From NCBI GenBank assembly GCA_937926175.1, contig CALANV010000017.1:1-64000 (forward strand): a stretch of 64,000 nt of DNA, written 5' to 3'. The position numbers and the translations under genes were made by a program. The notes beneath the pieces are model-generated. The model made no database searches and was not told the origin of the DNA. It saw nothing but the letters and a program-made list of their open reading frames with translations. Position 1 is the stretch's first letter; every line of letters starts with the position of its first letter. Shown here one piece after another: positions 1-8,839 of the stretch. The DNA is from an uncultured Rhodospirillales bacterium. GTDB lineage: Bacteria; Pseudomonadota; Alphaproteobacteria; CACIAM-22H2.

Positions 1-109
1 CTGGGAGCCCAAGGTCCCCCTCGAAACCGGCCTCCTCCGCACCATCGAGTACTTCGACAAGCTGCTGAGCGAGGACAAGATGCCGACCGCCCGGCAGTCG
101 CAGGCCTGA
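1..109 (+). CDS. UDP-glucuronate decarboxylase (UDP-xylose synthase), C-terminal fragment
   Basis: Only the last 35 codons are in the window, read in the frame that starts at base 2 and ends at the TGA at 107-109. The peptide opens WEPKVPLETGLLRTIEYFD, the typical C-terminal helix of UDP-glucuronic acid decarboxylases, which are extended SDR enzymes that turn UDP-glucuronate into UDP-xylose. Its place beside a polysaccharide cluster supports a role in supplying a pentose donor. It converges on the GT4 gene that ends at 116. Another extended-SDR sugar epimerase is possible from so short a fragment. Confidence 0.72.
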   Translation, partial: WEPKVPLETGLLRTIEYFDKLLSEDKMPTARQSQA

Positions 110-115
110 GAGCAC

Positions 116-1408
116 TCAGCGCGAGACGAAGCCGTCGATATAGCGATTGAGACGGGCCCGGTAATGGGCCCAGGTGAATTCGCAGGCACGCGCCCGCGCC
201 GAGAGCGCCATCGCCGTCCGCAGATCCCGGTCGCGATAAAGGCGTTCGATCTTTTCCATCAGCGCCTCGACGTCGCGGATCGGGACGAGGAATCCATCCT
301 GGCCGTCACGGACGACCGAACCCGAGTTCGGCGTGGTCACGACGGGAAGGCCGCTCGCGAGCGCCTCATAGATCGCCAGCGCCGAGCCCTCATGGAGGGA
401 GGGATAAACGAAGACATCGGCATCCTGGAACAGGCGGTGCACCTCGTGATACGGCACGTGCGCCACGTGCCGGAACACGTCGCGGTATCCGGCGAACGCG
501 GAGTCGCGGCCGATCATCTTGCCGACGAGGACCAGCTCCGCATCGGGGAGTTTCAGGCGCTTCACCGCCTCGAGTAGGTAGCGAATGCCCTTGCGCTGGC
601 TCAGCTGCCCGACGAAGAGGAGCCGGAATCCCTTGCGTTCGCGCGGCGGCGCGGGGCGGAAACGGTCGATGTCGACCCCGTAGGGAAGAACGAAGATCCG
701 CTCGGCCGGGGCGCCGCGTTCGATCAGCGTGTCACGGACATAGTCCGACGGCACGAGTATGCCGTCGGCCTCGCGGATCTCGGCTTCCTGGCGGGCGACG
801 AGCTCGTCCGGCGTCTCGACCATCGTTTCCGCGAATTCGGGCGCAAGCGCACTTTCCTCCCGGAACAGCTTCAGGGCGGCGCCGATATGGCCGACGACCT
901 GGTTGAGAATGGACACAGCACCGACCTCGCGCGCGGCGCGTCCCGAGAACAGGGCCGAGCCGTCATGGCCGATGACCACATGTGGCGGCCGGCGCCGGAT
1001 CTCGCGGGCGACGGCCCGGTCGAGGATGTCGTTGCGCCAGCCGATCACCCGCACGAGGCGGTCGGGGCTGGCACCGAGCCGGCTCATGGCGACGTGGACG
1101 GCCTCGGGCAGTGGGCGCAGATGGACGCGCCACGGATCGATCTCCGCGTTGGCGCGACGCCGAAGCTCGCGTTCGATCGGGGTGCGCAATGCTGCCGGCA
1201 GCAGGCCGACCGCCCGGGCGAGTCGACCGGCCGGCGCATAGAAGAACCCCGTGTGGAAGGTACAGTCGAAGCCGCCTTTCTGCAGGCCGGCGACTAACTC
1301 GTAGGCAAGATGGTTCGTTCCCGGATGATGCACGAGGACCCGTCGTCCGGCGCGCATCGCCGCGACGGCCGGATCCTCGGGCTGTGCGGTCGAATGCGGC
1401 TCAGCCAT
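116..1408 (-). CDS. GT4-family glycosyltransferase
   Basis: A 430-residue GT-B glycosyltransferase, probably cytoplasmic or membrane-associated, adding a sugar to a growing surface glycan. The C-terminal GT4 half shows PYGVDIDRF (242-250), VGQLSQRKG (266-274) and the E-x7-E donor-site motif EGSALAIYE (340-348). The N-terminal acceptor half begins with VLVHHPGTNHLAYEL. The ATG at 1408 is preceded by a good Shine-Dalgarno (GAGAAAGGA) and overlaps the flippase stop by 8 bases, so translation is probably coupled. It is the last gene of the leftward operon. Sugar specificity cannot be read from the sequence. Confidence 0.9.
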   Translation of the reverse strand: MAEPHSTAQPEDPAVAAMRAGRRVLVHHPGTNHLAYELVAGLQKGGFDCTFHTGFFYAPAGRLARAVGLLPAALRTPIERELRRRANAEIDPWRVHLRPLPEAVHVAMSRLGASPDRLVRVIGWRNDILDRAVAREIRRRPPHVVIGHDGSALFSGRAAREVGAVSILNQVVGHIGAALKLFREESALAPEFAETMVETPDELVARQEAEIREADGILVPSDYVRDTLIERGAPAERIFVLPYGVDIDRFRPAPPRERKGFRLLFVGQLSQRKGIRYLLEAVKRLKLPDAELVLVGKMIGRDSAFAGYRDVFRHVAHVPYHEVHRLFQDADVFVYPSLHEGSALAIYEALASGLPVVTTPNSGSVVRDGQDGFLVPIRDVEALMEKIERLYRDRDLRTAMALSARARACEFTWAHYRARLNRYIDGFVSR

Positions 1409-2711
1409 GGTCCTTTCTCAACAAGCCGATGCATTTGCGAAGGAACAGGCGCGAGAGCGCCCAGTCGTCTGCCGTCGGAACGAACAGCCGCACGATCGGC
1501 AGTCCCAGATCGCGCTTGAGCGACACGGCCATGACGCCAGCCGTGACCACCTGCGACAGCACGACGCTCCAGGCGGCACCCTCCAGGCCGAATGGCGGCA
1601 TAAGTACGGCGATCAAGCCCGCGGCGGTGACGAGCCCGATCAGCTCCGCGCGGCTGATGACGAGCGAACGGTCCCAGGCCTTCAGTGCCTGCTGGAACAT
1701 GAGCTTCGCGGCGAGCGGTGCCGTTCCGAGCAGAAGAACGCCGGCGATGGGAACCGCCGGAGCAAACGGCCGGCCGAAGAGAAGGGGCACGAGCCAGGGG
1801 ATCAGGACCATCAGCGTGCCAATGGTCGCGACGGCGATCGCCATGCTGAACCGGAGATAGCGACCGAACACGACGATCTTGCCGCTGACCGTGTCCTGCT
1901 GGCTGATCTTCGGGAACGCGACGTTCGCCAGCGTATGGACGAGGATGAGCGGGCCGTTCGCCACCGTCAGCGCAACGACATAGAGGCCGAGATCGGCAGC
2001 CGGTAACCACAGCGAGATCACGGCCTGATCGAGGCGCTGGCGAAGCGAAAAGAGGATCTCGCCGACATGCACCTTCACGCCATAGGCAACGAGTCCCTTC
2101 ATCACGTCCAGTCGCGGCCGCCACGAGATCCAGCCCCGGCGGTAAAGCAGGACGAAGCCGAGCAGGCCGGCCGCCAGCTGCGCCATGATGTAGGCAGCGG
2201 CGAAGGACGCGACCTCCGGGCCCGCCACGAGACTCAAGACCACAATGCCGGTGAAATAGACGACCGGCACGGCGGCGCGCAGCACGTTCCAGATCGTCAT
2301 CTGCAGGTGGCCCTGGAACATGCCCCCGGTGAAGAGAGACATGAAATAGCTCGGCAGGAACGCGCAGAGGAAATACAGGGCGATGATCTCGACATCCGAC
2401 CCGTACCCGGCGAGCGCGATCGGGATGACGACGAGGCCGATGGCGGCGAGCACGATCGTCAGCAGGCCGAGGAGGGCGGCGACGGCGGCAAACAGGTCGC
2501 GCGGGTTTGCCGCCCGCGTCGCCGCGCGATAGAGCATCGCGTCGTAGAGGCCAAGGTTGCCGAGTTCGGCGATCAAACCCGGCCACAACATGATCGCGGC
2601 AAGTTCGCCGCGACCTTCCGGCAGGAGCAGGCGCGCGGCGAGCAGGCCGGTCAGGATATTGAGCCCCTGGATCAGCGCCGTCGTGACGAAGGAGACGGAA
2701 ATGTCCTTCAT
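1401..2711 (-). CDS. Wzx-type polysaccharide flippase (MOP superfamily)
   Basis: A 436-residue integral membrane protein rich in hydrophobic helices. It opens MKDISVSFVTTALIQGL and is of a length typical of lipid-linked oligosaccharide flippases (about 12 to 14 helices). Such proteins move undecaprenyl-linked repeat units across the inner membrane. The ATG at 2711 overlaps the upstream glycosyltransferase stop in an ATGA arrangement, and its own stop overlaps the next gene by 8 bases. A much longer open frame extends upstream of this ATG, but that part lies inside the neighbouring gene in another frame. A flippase amid glycosyltransferases points to Wzx/Wzy-type export, although no Wzy polymerase is visible here. 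Confidence 0.87.
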   Translation of the reverse strand: MKDISVSFVTTALIQGLNILTGLLAARLLLPEGRGELAAIMLWPGLIAELGNLGLYDAMLYRAATRAANPRDLFAAVAALLGLLTIVLAAIGLVVIPIALAGYGSDVEIIALYFLCAFLPSYFMSLFTGGMFQGHLQMTIWNVLRAAVPVVYFTGIVVLSLVAGPEVASFAAAYIMAQLAAGLLGFVLLYRRGWISWRPRLDVMKGLVAYGVKVHVGEILFSLRQRLDQAVISLWLPAADLGLYVVALTVANGPLILVHTLANVAFPKISQQDTVSGKIVVFGRYLRFSMAIAVATIGTLMVLIPWLVPLLFGRPFAPAVPIAGVLLLGTAPLAAKLMFQQALKAWDRSLVISRAELIGLVTAAGLIAVLMPPFGLEGAAWSVVLSQVVTAGVMAVSLKRDLGLPIVRLFVPTADDWALSRLFLRKCIGLLRKDHG

Positions 2712-3928
2712 GTGCCCGGCCCGGCCAGTTTTCCGGGACAGACGGTTGCGAGCGCCTGCCGCAGCCCGGCCACGTCTTCCTCGAAGCTCCAGCGTTCGAT
2801 GATGTCGAGGCTGCGCCGGCCCATGGCGGCGAGCCGCTCCGGGTCCGCGAGCACGTCGCGTATCGCGCGGGCGAGGTCGTCGACATCGTCCGTTCTGAAG
2901 ATCGCGCCGTTCTCGCCGGGCCGAACGAGGTCGGGTGCCGCCCCCACCATGTCGCTGACGATCACGGCGCGTCCGGCGCACATCACCTCGTTGACGACCA
3001 AGCCCCAGGCTTCGCTGCCGGACGGCAGCACGAACGCATCGCACAAATCGTAGCAGCGCGGCAGTTCCGTCTGCTGCTGGAAGCCGAGGAACCGCACCGT
3101 GCCAGGGGGTAGACGCTTCGCTTCCGCCTCGAGGCGGGAGCGGAGCGGACCGTCGCCCGCGAACAGCAGGTAGGGACGCCGCAGACTCGGATCGCCGACT
3201 ACCTTGGCGAAAGCGTTGATGAGCTGAAGCGGGCGCTTGCGTTCGATCAGCTTTGCCGCAAACAACAGGACCGGCCGGCCCGGCTCGAGGCCGAGCGCCC
3301 GTCGAAACTCTTCGCGTGTGGCCGAGGCCTTGAGGGCGTCGGCCCGGAACCGCGCATTGTCGACCGCGTACGGTACCGGAAAGATGCGTTCTTCCGGAAT
3401 GCCGTGCTCGATGTAGTAACGGCGATTCAGGCTGCCGATGGCAAGGAACGCGTCGACGAAATGCCTGAGGCCGGCGAAGAAGACCCGTTTGGCCGCGCGC
3501 TTCACGGGCCCGCGCAATGCTGAGATCGGCGTCGCTTCGTCGCGCAGCAGAACCTTGGTGCCCCGGCGTCGCGCGGCCGCCATCGCGGTCCAATGCAGCC
3601 AGCGCGCATAGCCGTGGATCCAGATCGCATCGAAGCCACCCTCCGACAGGCGGCGGGCCAGCCCGTAGTTGAGCGGCTTCCAGAATCCGAGGTCCTTTTC
3701 CTCGTGTGGCCCGAGAACGGGAAGGAATTCGTGCCGATAGCCGTCGACCAGCGGCACGTCCCACTCGATCGTCCGGCCGAAGTCATGGGCAACGAAGGGA
3801 CGTATCGAAAAATCCGTCCCGAAGAAGACCTTCAGATCGATGTCCGGTTCCGCGCTGATCCGGCGCAGCAACGGCGCCTGATACTGGATCGGGTGCGTGA
3901 CGAGATAGGCGAGTCGCAATTTGCGCAT
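2708..3928 (-). CDS. GT4-family glycosyltransferase
   Basis: A 406-residue GT-B enzyme. The N-terminus MRKLRLAYLVTHPIQYQ resembles acceptor domains of exopolysaccharide GT4 enzymes. The C-terminal half has YAVDNARFR, FAAKLIERKRPLQL and an E-x7-E segment, EAWGLVVNE. I chose the ATG at 3928. A TTG at 3979 would add 17 poor residues and overlap the upstream gene, whereas 3928 has GAGG about 11 bases upstream. It is the third gene of the leftward asnB-GT-GT-wzx-GT operon. Substrate unknown. Confidence 0.9.
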   Translation of the reverse strand: MRKLRLAYLVTHPIQYQAPLLRRISAEPDIDLKVFFGTDFSIRPFVAHDFGRTIEWDVPLVDGYRHEFLPVLGPHEEKDLGFWKPLNYGLARRLSEGGFDAIWIHGYARWLHWTAMAAARRRGTKVLLRDEATPISALRGPVKRAAKRVFFAGLRHFVDAFLAIGSLNRRYYIEHGIPEERIFPVPYAVDNARFRADALKASATREEFRRALGLEPGRPVLLFAAKLIERKRPLQLINAFAKVVGDPSLRRPYLLFAGDGPLRSRLEAEAKRLPPGTVRFLGFQQQTELPRCYDLCDAFVLPSGSEAWGLVVNEVMCAGRAVIVSDMVGAAPDLVRPGENGAIFRTDDVDDLARAIRDVLADPERLAAMGRRSLDIIERWSFEEDVAGLRQALATVCPGKLAGPGT

Positions 3929-3953
3929 CGGGGTCGGAGCCTCGTAGCGCACC

Positions 3954-5078
3954 TCAGTCGGGCCGGACGCCCACGGCAACCGTCATATGGCGGCCGGTCA
4001 CATCGTCCAGGATGGCGTGAACGCGCTCGTGAAAGCGGTGAAGATCGAAATAGTCCAGGCCTTCGGGCCTGATTCCCTTCGGCCGTGCGAGCGCGGCGCG
4101 AATTCCCGTCAGGATGTCAGTGGGATTTGCGGGATCGACCATGATGCCGAGCTTGCCGTCACGTACCGCTTCGCGGCTGCCGTCGACCGAGCTGGCCACG
4201 ACCGGGCTGCCGCATGCCATGGCCTCGAGGAACACGATCCCGAATCCCTCGCCGCGGCTCGGCATCGCGAATACGTCCGCCAGGCGGTACAGATCGCGCT
4301 TCTCGGTTTCGGCCACATATCCGGTGAAGACGACATGGCCACTCAAGCTGAGGGAACGCGCCTTCGCCTCCAGTCTCGGACGGTCCGATCCGTCGCCGCC
4401 GATCACATATACCAGATCGGGGTATTCGCTGATGAGTTGCGGAAGGATGTCCAGAATCTGGTCGATGCCCTTGTATCGTTCCCGCGCCTCGAGTCTGGCG
4501 AGCGTCAGCAGGACGCGCTTGCCGGCGAGATTCCAACGGGCGATCAACGACGGATCGACGGGGCCGGGCGTGAATTCGGAAAGATCGACGGCATTGGGCA
4601 GAACGAAGCCGCGTGCCGCATCGACCGACGTCCAGGATAGGAAACGCGCCTTGGTGTAGCCACTGACGGCGACGAAAAAGTCGACCTGTCTCGTGAGCCG
4701 ATCAGTCAACTGCCGCCCCGTCGGCTGCCATGCCTCGATACCGTGGATGACGAGGCCGAGCGGTGCCCGATGCAGGAGCCGTGCGGCGGCGGCGACGGGA
4801 AGCAGGTTGACATGGCCGCACACGATCAGATCGAAACGACGGGAGGTGAGGACGGTGTCCGCCACGTGCAGCAGCCATGTCGGCTTGGATCCGATCCCGT
4901 CGGTCCGATAATCCAACCTGGCCGGCAACGTCCCGATCGGATCGGGCGCATGGCGGGGAATCGCGACGATCTCCCGGGCGGTGGGATAGGCACAGAGCGC
5001 GCCGAGGAAATCGCGGTTGAACTTCGCGATGCCACCCCGGCCGCCGAACGCCTCGTGCAGGAGAACGAGAACCCTCAT
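3954..5078 (-). CDS. GT4-family glycosyltransferase
   Basis: A 374-residue GT-B enzyme beginning MRVLVLLHEAFGGRGGIAKF, a glycine-rich N-terminal loop typical of GT4. The donor half carries PNAVDLSEF, LTLARLEARERYKG and an E-x7-E motif, EGFGIVFLE. The ATG at 5078 overlaps the asnB stop as ATGA and has AAAGG about 7 bases upstream. Upstream in-frame starts would lie inside asnB. It is expected to act on lipid-linked glycan at the cytoplasmic face. Acceptor and donor are unknown. Confidence 0.9.
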   Translation of the reverse strand: MRVLVLLHEAFGGRGGIAKFNRDFLGALCAYPTAREIVAIPRHAPDPIGTLPARLDYRTDGIGSKPTWLLHVADTVLTSRRFDLIVCGHVNLLPVAAAARLLHRAPLGLVIHGIEAWQPTGRQLTDRLTRQVDFFVAVSGYTKARFLSWTSVDAARGFVLPNAVDLSEFTPGPVDPSLIARWNLAGKRVLLTLARLEARERYKGIDQILDILPQLISEYPDLVYVIGGDGSDRPRLEAKARSLSLSGHVVFTGYVAETEKRDLYRLADVFAMPSRGEGFGIVFLEAMACGSPVVASSVDGSREAVRDGKLGIMVDPANPTDILTGIRAALARPKGIRPEGLDYFDLHRFHERVHAILDDVTGRHMTVAVGVRPD

Positions 5079-6871
5079 GCCGCACCTTTCTGTGCGGCAT
5101 AGACTTGGCGTGCCCAGCTTCGCAGGCCGCGTTCCGCGGGTTCGCCGGTTCTGCCCGCGATCCAATCACGCACCGGCACGACGAATCCGGTCTTCGGGCG
5201 CTCGAGCACGTCGCGCGGCAGCGCGGTGCGCGGCGTCGCCGCCATGTCCCGTTTCGTCGGCGGGTGGGCGGAAGCCAGCAGCGGCGCGAGGCGCCGGACA
5301 AGCTCGACGTCGACGAACGGCACGCGGATCTCCAACGAGTACGCCATGCCCGCCCAATCGGCGTCGCGAAGAAGTTGGTTGCGCATATACCAGGATAACT
5401 CGAATGCAGAGACCTTCAGGCGCGGCGCAGCCATGCCTGAAACCGTATCGTCCAGCCGGCGCAACGTGTCGAGTTCCTGCAAGCCTTGCTCGACCATGTC
5501 GCGCGGAAGAATTCCGGTGAGCTCCCAGGGCATGAAGAGGCTGCGGCGCAGCAGATAGGCGCCCGACCATGTAGGCCCGTATTCGAGCAGTCCTGCGTAT
5601 TTCGGCGACGTCATGCGTCCGATCAGCCCGGCGGCGACCATGCGGACCACCCGTCCCAGCGGCCTTAAAGGTGCGAGCGGGGCCAATGCCCGCACCAGCT
5701 TCGGAATCTGGGTGAAGCCGGGATATCCGCCGAACAACTCATCGCCGCCGAGGCCCGACAGCGCGACCTTCAACCCGGCCGCATGCGCCTCTTTCGCGAC
5801 GAAGTAGGTGTTGACGCCGTCGATCGAGGGCTGATCCATGGCGTCGAGCAGCTTGTCGCGTTCGGCGGCGAACGCTTGGCCCGGCACCCAGCGCGTCTGA
5901 TGCCGCGTGCCGCACTGCCGTGCGACGGCCTCGGCGAGCCTCGTCTCGTCGTTCTCGCCGCCCTGGAACTCGCGGAAGCCCAGCGTCAGCGTGTTCAGGT
6001 TGGTCGCGCCGGATTCGACGGCGAGCGCGACGATGGTCGTCGAGTCGAGTCCGGCCGACAGGAACACGCCGACCGGCACATCGGCGATCAGGTGGTGGGC
6101 TATGCTGTCGACGAGTGCGTCGCGCAGCATTTGGGCACGCGCGACCGGGTCGGCCGGTGCCGGCGCGACGTCGGTGAAGACGTTACGGAGATCGAAGAAG
6201 CGCGCCGGCTTCTGGGCGCCGGCGCGGTCGATCCACATCGTGCACCCGGCCGGCAGCGCCCGTATGCGGCGATAGAGCGTATAGGGGTCCGGCACGTAGC
6301 CCCACAGAAAGAAACCGACATGGCCGGCCGGTTCGGCAGTGGTGTCGATCTTTCCGCCCGCAAGCAGCCCCTTCACCTGCGACGCGATGCGGATCGTGCG
6401 GCCGTCGTCGGCGTAGTAGAGCGGCTTGATGCCGAATGGGTCGCGCGCGAGGAAAAGCCCCTTTCGGGCTTCGTCCCACAGCGCGAAGGCGTACATCCCC
6501 CTGAGATGCCGCACCATGTCCGGGCCATACCGGTCATAGAGATGCAGGAGAACCTCGGTGTCGGATTCCGTCCGGAAGACATGGCCGGCCTCGACAAGAC
6601 GGCGGCGCAATTCGCGGTAGTTGTAGATCTCGCCGTTGAAGACGATGCGCAGACGCCCGTCCCCATGAACCATCGGCTGGTCGGCGACGGTCCGCAGGTC
6701 GATGATCGAGAGGCGCCGGTGTCCCAGCGCGACCCGCTCGTCGGCCGACCGCCACTCCCCGGCGCCGTCCGGTCCTCGCGTCGCCATGCGGTCGCGTATC
6801 GCCCGCAGCTCCGCCAGCTCGACCGGCGCGGCCGAATCGCCGTACGCGAAAAGAGCTGCGATGCCGCACAT
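5075..6871 (-). CDS. asnB: Asparagine synthase (glutamine-hydrolysing)-family amidotransferase
   Basis: A 598-residue class II glutamine amidotransferase. Cys2 (MCGIAALF) is the glutaminase nucleophile, with RGPDG at 32-36 and NGEIYNYREL in the N-terminal domain. The synthetase domain has the PP-loop SAGLDST (272-278) and the motif SGLGGDELFGGYPG. Family members make asparagine, but those inside polysaccharide clusters are often linked to amidation of uronic acids. It is the first gene of a leftward operon with glycosyltransferases and a flippase, so a sugar-amidating role is plausible inference. The start at 6871 is fixed because Cys2 must follow the initiator Met. Confidence 0.92.
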   Translation of the reverse strand: MCGIAALFAYGDSAAPVELAELRAIRDRMATRGPDGAGEWRSADERVALGHRRLSIIDLRTVADQPMVHGDGRLRIVFNGEIYNYRELRRRLVEAGHVFRTESDTEVLLHLYDRYGPDMVRHLRGMYAFALWDEARKGLFLARDPFGIKPLYYADDGRTIRIASQVKGLLAGGKIDTTAEPAGHVGFFLWGYVPDPYTLYRRIRALPAGCTMWIDRAGAQKPARFFDLRNVFTDVAPAPADPVARAQMLRDALVDSIAHHLIADVPVGVFLSAGLDSTTIVALAVESGATNLNTLTLGFREFQGGENDETRLAEAVARQCGTRHQTRWVPGQAFAAERDKLLDAMDQPSIDGVNTYFVAKEAHAAGLKVALSGLGGDELFGGYPGFTQIPKLVRALAPLAPLRPLGRVVRMVAAGLIGRMTSPKYAGLLEYGPTWSGAYLLRRSLFMPWELTGILPRDMVEQGLQELDTLRRLDDTVSGMAAPRLKVSAFELSWYMRNQLLRDADWAGMAYSLEIRVPFVDVELVRRLAPLLASAHPPTKRDMAATPRTALPRDVLERPKTGFVVPVRDWIAGRTGEPAERGLRSWARQVYAAQKGAA

Positions 6872-7619
6872 CTATTTGACCGCCACGGCCGGCATATTTG
6901 GGGGCAGGACCGTCCGGGTCGCTCCGGTCTCGACCACAAGACAAGGAAGGCGGAGCGCACGGCTCATCGTCGACATGGTCGGGTGGACAGTCTCCACCTG
7001 CCTGTCGGGTGCCAGCCGTTTGGTCGGGGCGTCGACGTAATGCCCGTAAATGCGTGCGCGATGGTTCGAGTGGAACATGGACAGAGGTGCGGATGGCGGG
7101 CTCGTATCGGCGGTTGTTCGCTGTCACGGGTCAAGCTTCTAGCACATTGCGCACCGTGACCGCAGACCGAAAGCCGACCGACGGGAGCTCGGTCGATCGG
7201 CCAAACGGCAGTTCCAGCGACGGACATGGAGAATTGGCGCCTGCCCGATACTCGTTCACGAACGCGACATGCCGGTCGACGGTACCGCGCTGCGCCCGCA
7301 TGTCCTGCTCCTCGAACGACGGCACGAACAAGCAATACCCAGGGTCGCGCAAGGCGCGGGCCTGATGACGACTGTCGGTCACGACATCACCCACGCTCTC
7401 GATATCGAGCCCGATGGTGAGGATGCTCATTCCGGGACCGCGGTTTGGGAGGCGGGACAGGTTCCCGAAAACGCACGTGACGATGGGTCTATTCCAGGCC
7501 GGCGCCCGGCGATGGAAGAATGCGCCGCCGCCATGCGTTCTCCATCCGTCCGGTCAGACATTTGCAGATGACGGGTTGCCCGCTTTTTGTTAGCTCACCG
7601 CCGCCGGTCGGAGGTTCCC
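6872..7619. other. 748-base divergent intergenic region without a convincing gene
   Basis: This gap separates the leftward asnB operon from the rightward glycosyltransferase run and must hold promoters for both. Two short leftward frames are present. One at 7131-7430 (99 codons, MSILTIGLDIESVGDVV) and one at 6872-7078 (68 codons) lie in different frames. Neither has a recognisable family. They could be remnants of a broken gene or chance frames in GC-rich DNA. Confidence 0.5.
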
Positions 7620-8804
7620 ATTCGCATCGTCCACGTGATCGCTTCGCTTGCCGCCCGCACCGGAGGGCCGGCCAAGGCCGCCATCGACATGGCGCGGGCG
7701 GTCGCGCGTCTTGGGCATCGGGTCGACATCTTCACGACCGACCGGGGGCTGGCGGCGGACGAAATGCCGGTCCCGGGATGGTCGGTGGCGGGCGATGGCG
7801 TCGGGCTCCATTTTTTCCCGCAGCATTTTCCGGCCGCATTCGCGACGTCGTTTCCGCTGGCGCGCGCGCTGGCAAAAGCGATTCCGGCGGCCGACGTGGT
7901 TCATATTCACTCGCTTTATCTGTTCCATGTCTGGGCGGCGGCACGGCTATGCGCACGGCACCGTGTTCCCTATCTGCTGCGGCCGCACGGAACGCTCGAC
8001 CCGTATATCTGGCGGCGCCACCGGTGGCGAAAGAAACCGCTGGAGCTCCTGTTCCAGAACCGTGTTATCCGCGGTGCGGCCGCGATCCATTACACAGCGG
8101 CCGAGGAGATGAGGCTCGCCCGGCCTTTCGTATTCGGGACGCCGGGCGTGGTGATCCCCAATGGTCTCGATCTTGCCGACTATGCCGATCTGCCGCCGCC
8201 GGGCCGATTCCGGGCACGACATCCCGAACTCGCCGGGCGCCGCATCGTCCTGTTTCTGGGGCGCCTCAACTTCAAGAAGGGGCTCGATCTCCTGGTGCCT
8301 GCTTTCGCCAAGGCCCTGACGGCGCAACCCGACCTGCATCTCGTCGTCGCCGGTCCGGACGACGGGATGCGCGCGAAGATGGACGCCTGGATCAGGCAGG
8401 CGGGCATCGTCGACCGCGTCACCTTCACCGGGATGCTGGCCCACGGCCCGAAGCTCGAGGCGTTCCGCGATGCGCTGATGTTCGTTCTGCCGTCCTATTC
8501 GGAGAACTTCGGCATTGCCGTGGCCGAGGCGATGGCTTGCGGCGTGCCGGTCGCCATCTCGGACAAGGTGAACATCTGGCGCGAGGTCGTGGAGGCCGAT
8601 GCCGGTCTGGTCGGGCCTACGACGGTCGAGGCCGTCGCCGATCAGATCGTGCGCATCGCGGCGCATCCGGATCCGGAGGCGCTGGGGGCGCGCGGGCGAC
8701 GGCTCGTCGAAACGAAGTTCGCCTGGGACAAGATTGCGCACGGTCTCGAGACCGTGTATCGCTCTGTCGCCGCGACCGGTCGGCCGCCACATCTTTCCCG
8801 ATAA
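7620..8804 (+). CDS. GT4-family glycosyltransferase, probable ATT start
   Basis: A GT-B glycosyltransferase of about 394 residues. The N-terminus reads (M)RIVHVIASLAARTGGPAKA, a canonical GT4 glycine-loop start. Downstream are IPNGLDLADY, FLGRLNFKKGLDLL and the E-x7-E motif ENFGIAVAE. The best start is an ATT at 7620 with GGAGG at 7610-7614, five bases upstream. The nearest conventional alternative, TTG at 7587, lacks a Shine-Dalgarno and adds eleven residues absent from the usual family start. It is the first gene of the rightward polysaccharide run that ends with hldE. Sugar specificity is unknown. Confidence 0.88.
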   Translation: MRIVHVIASLAARTGGPAKAAIDMARAVARLGHRVDIFTTDRGLAADEMPVPGWSVAGDGVGLHFFPQHFPAAFATSFPLARALAKAIPAADVVHIHSLYLFHVWAAARLCARHRVPYLLRPHGTLDPYIWRRHRWRKKPLELLFQNRVIRGAAAIHYTAAEEMRLARPFVFGTPGVVIPNGLDLADYADLPPPGRFRARHPELAGRRIVLFLGRLNFKKGLDLLVPAFAKALTAQPDLHLVVAGPDDGMRAKMDAWIRQAGIVDRVTFTGMLAHGPKLEAFRDALMFVLPSYSENFGIAVAEAMACGVPVAISDKVNIWREVVEADAGLVGPTTVEAVADQIVRIAAHPDPEALGARGRRLVETKFAWDKIAHGLETVYRSVAATGRPPHLSR

Positions 8805-8839
8805 CCTTGTTCGGCTGACGCCTCGGGCCCTCGTCCAAC

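Noticed and set aside
1401..3764. A 787-codon leftward frame that includes the flippase
   Set aside because: Only the part from the ATG at 2711 encodes the flippase. The upstream part overlaps the glycosyltransferase in another frame and has no homology pattern, so it is not a fusion protein.
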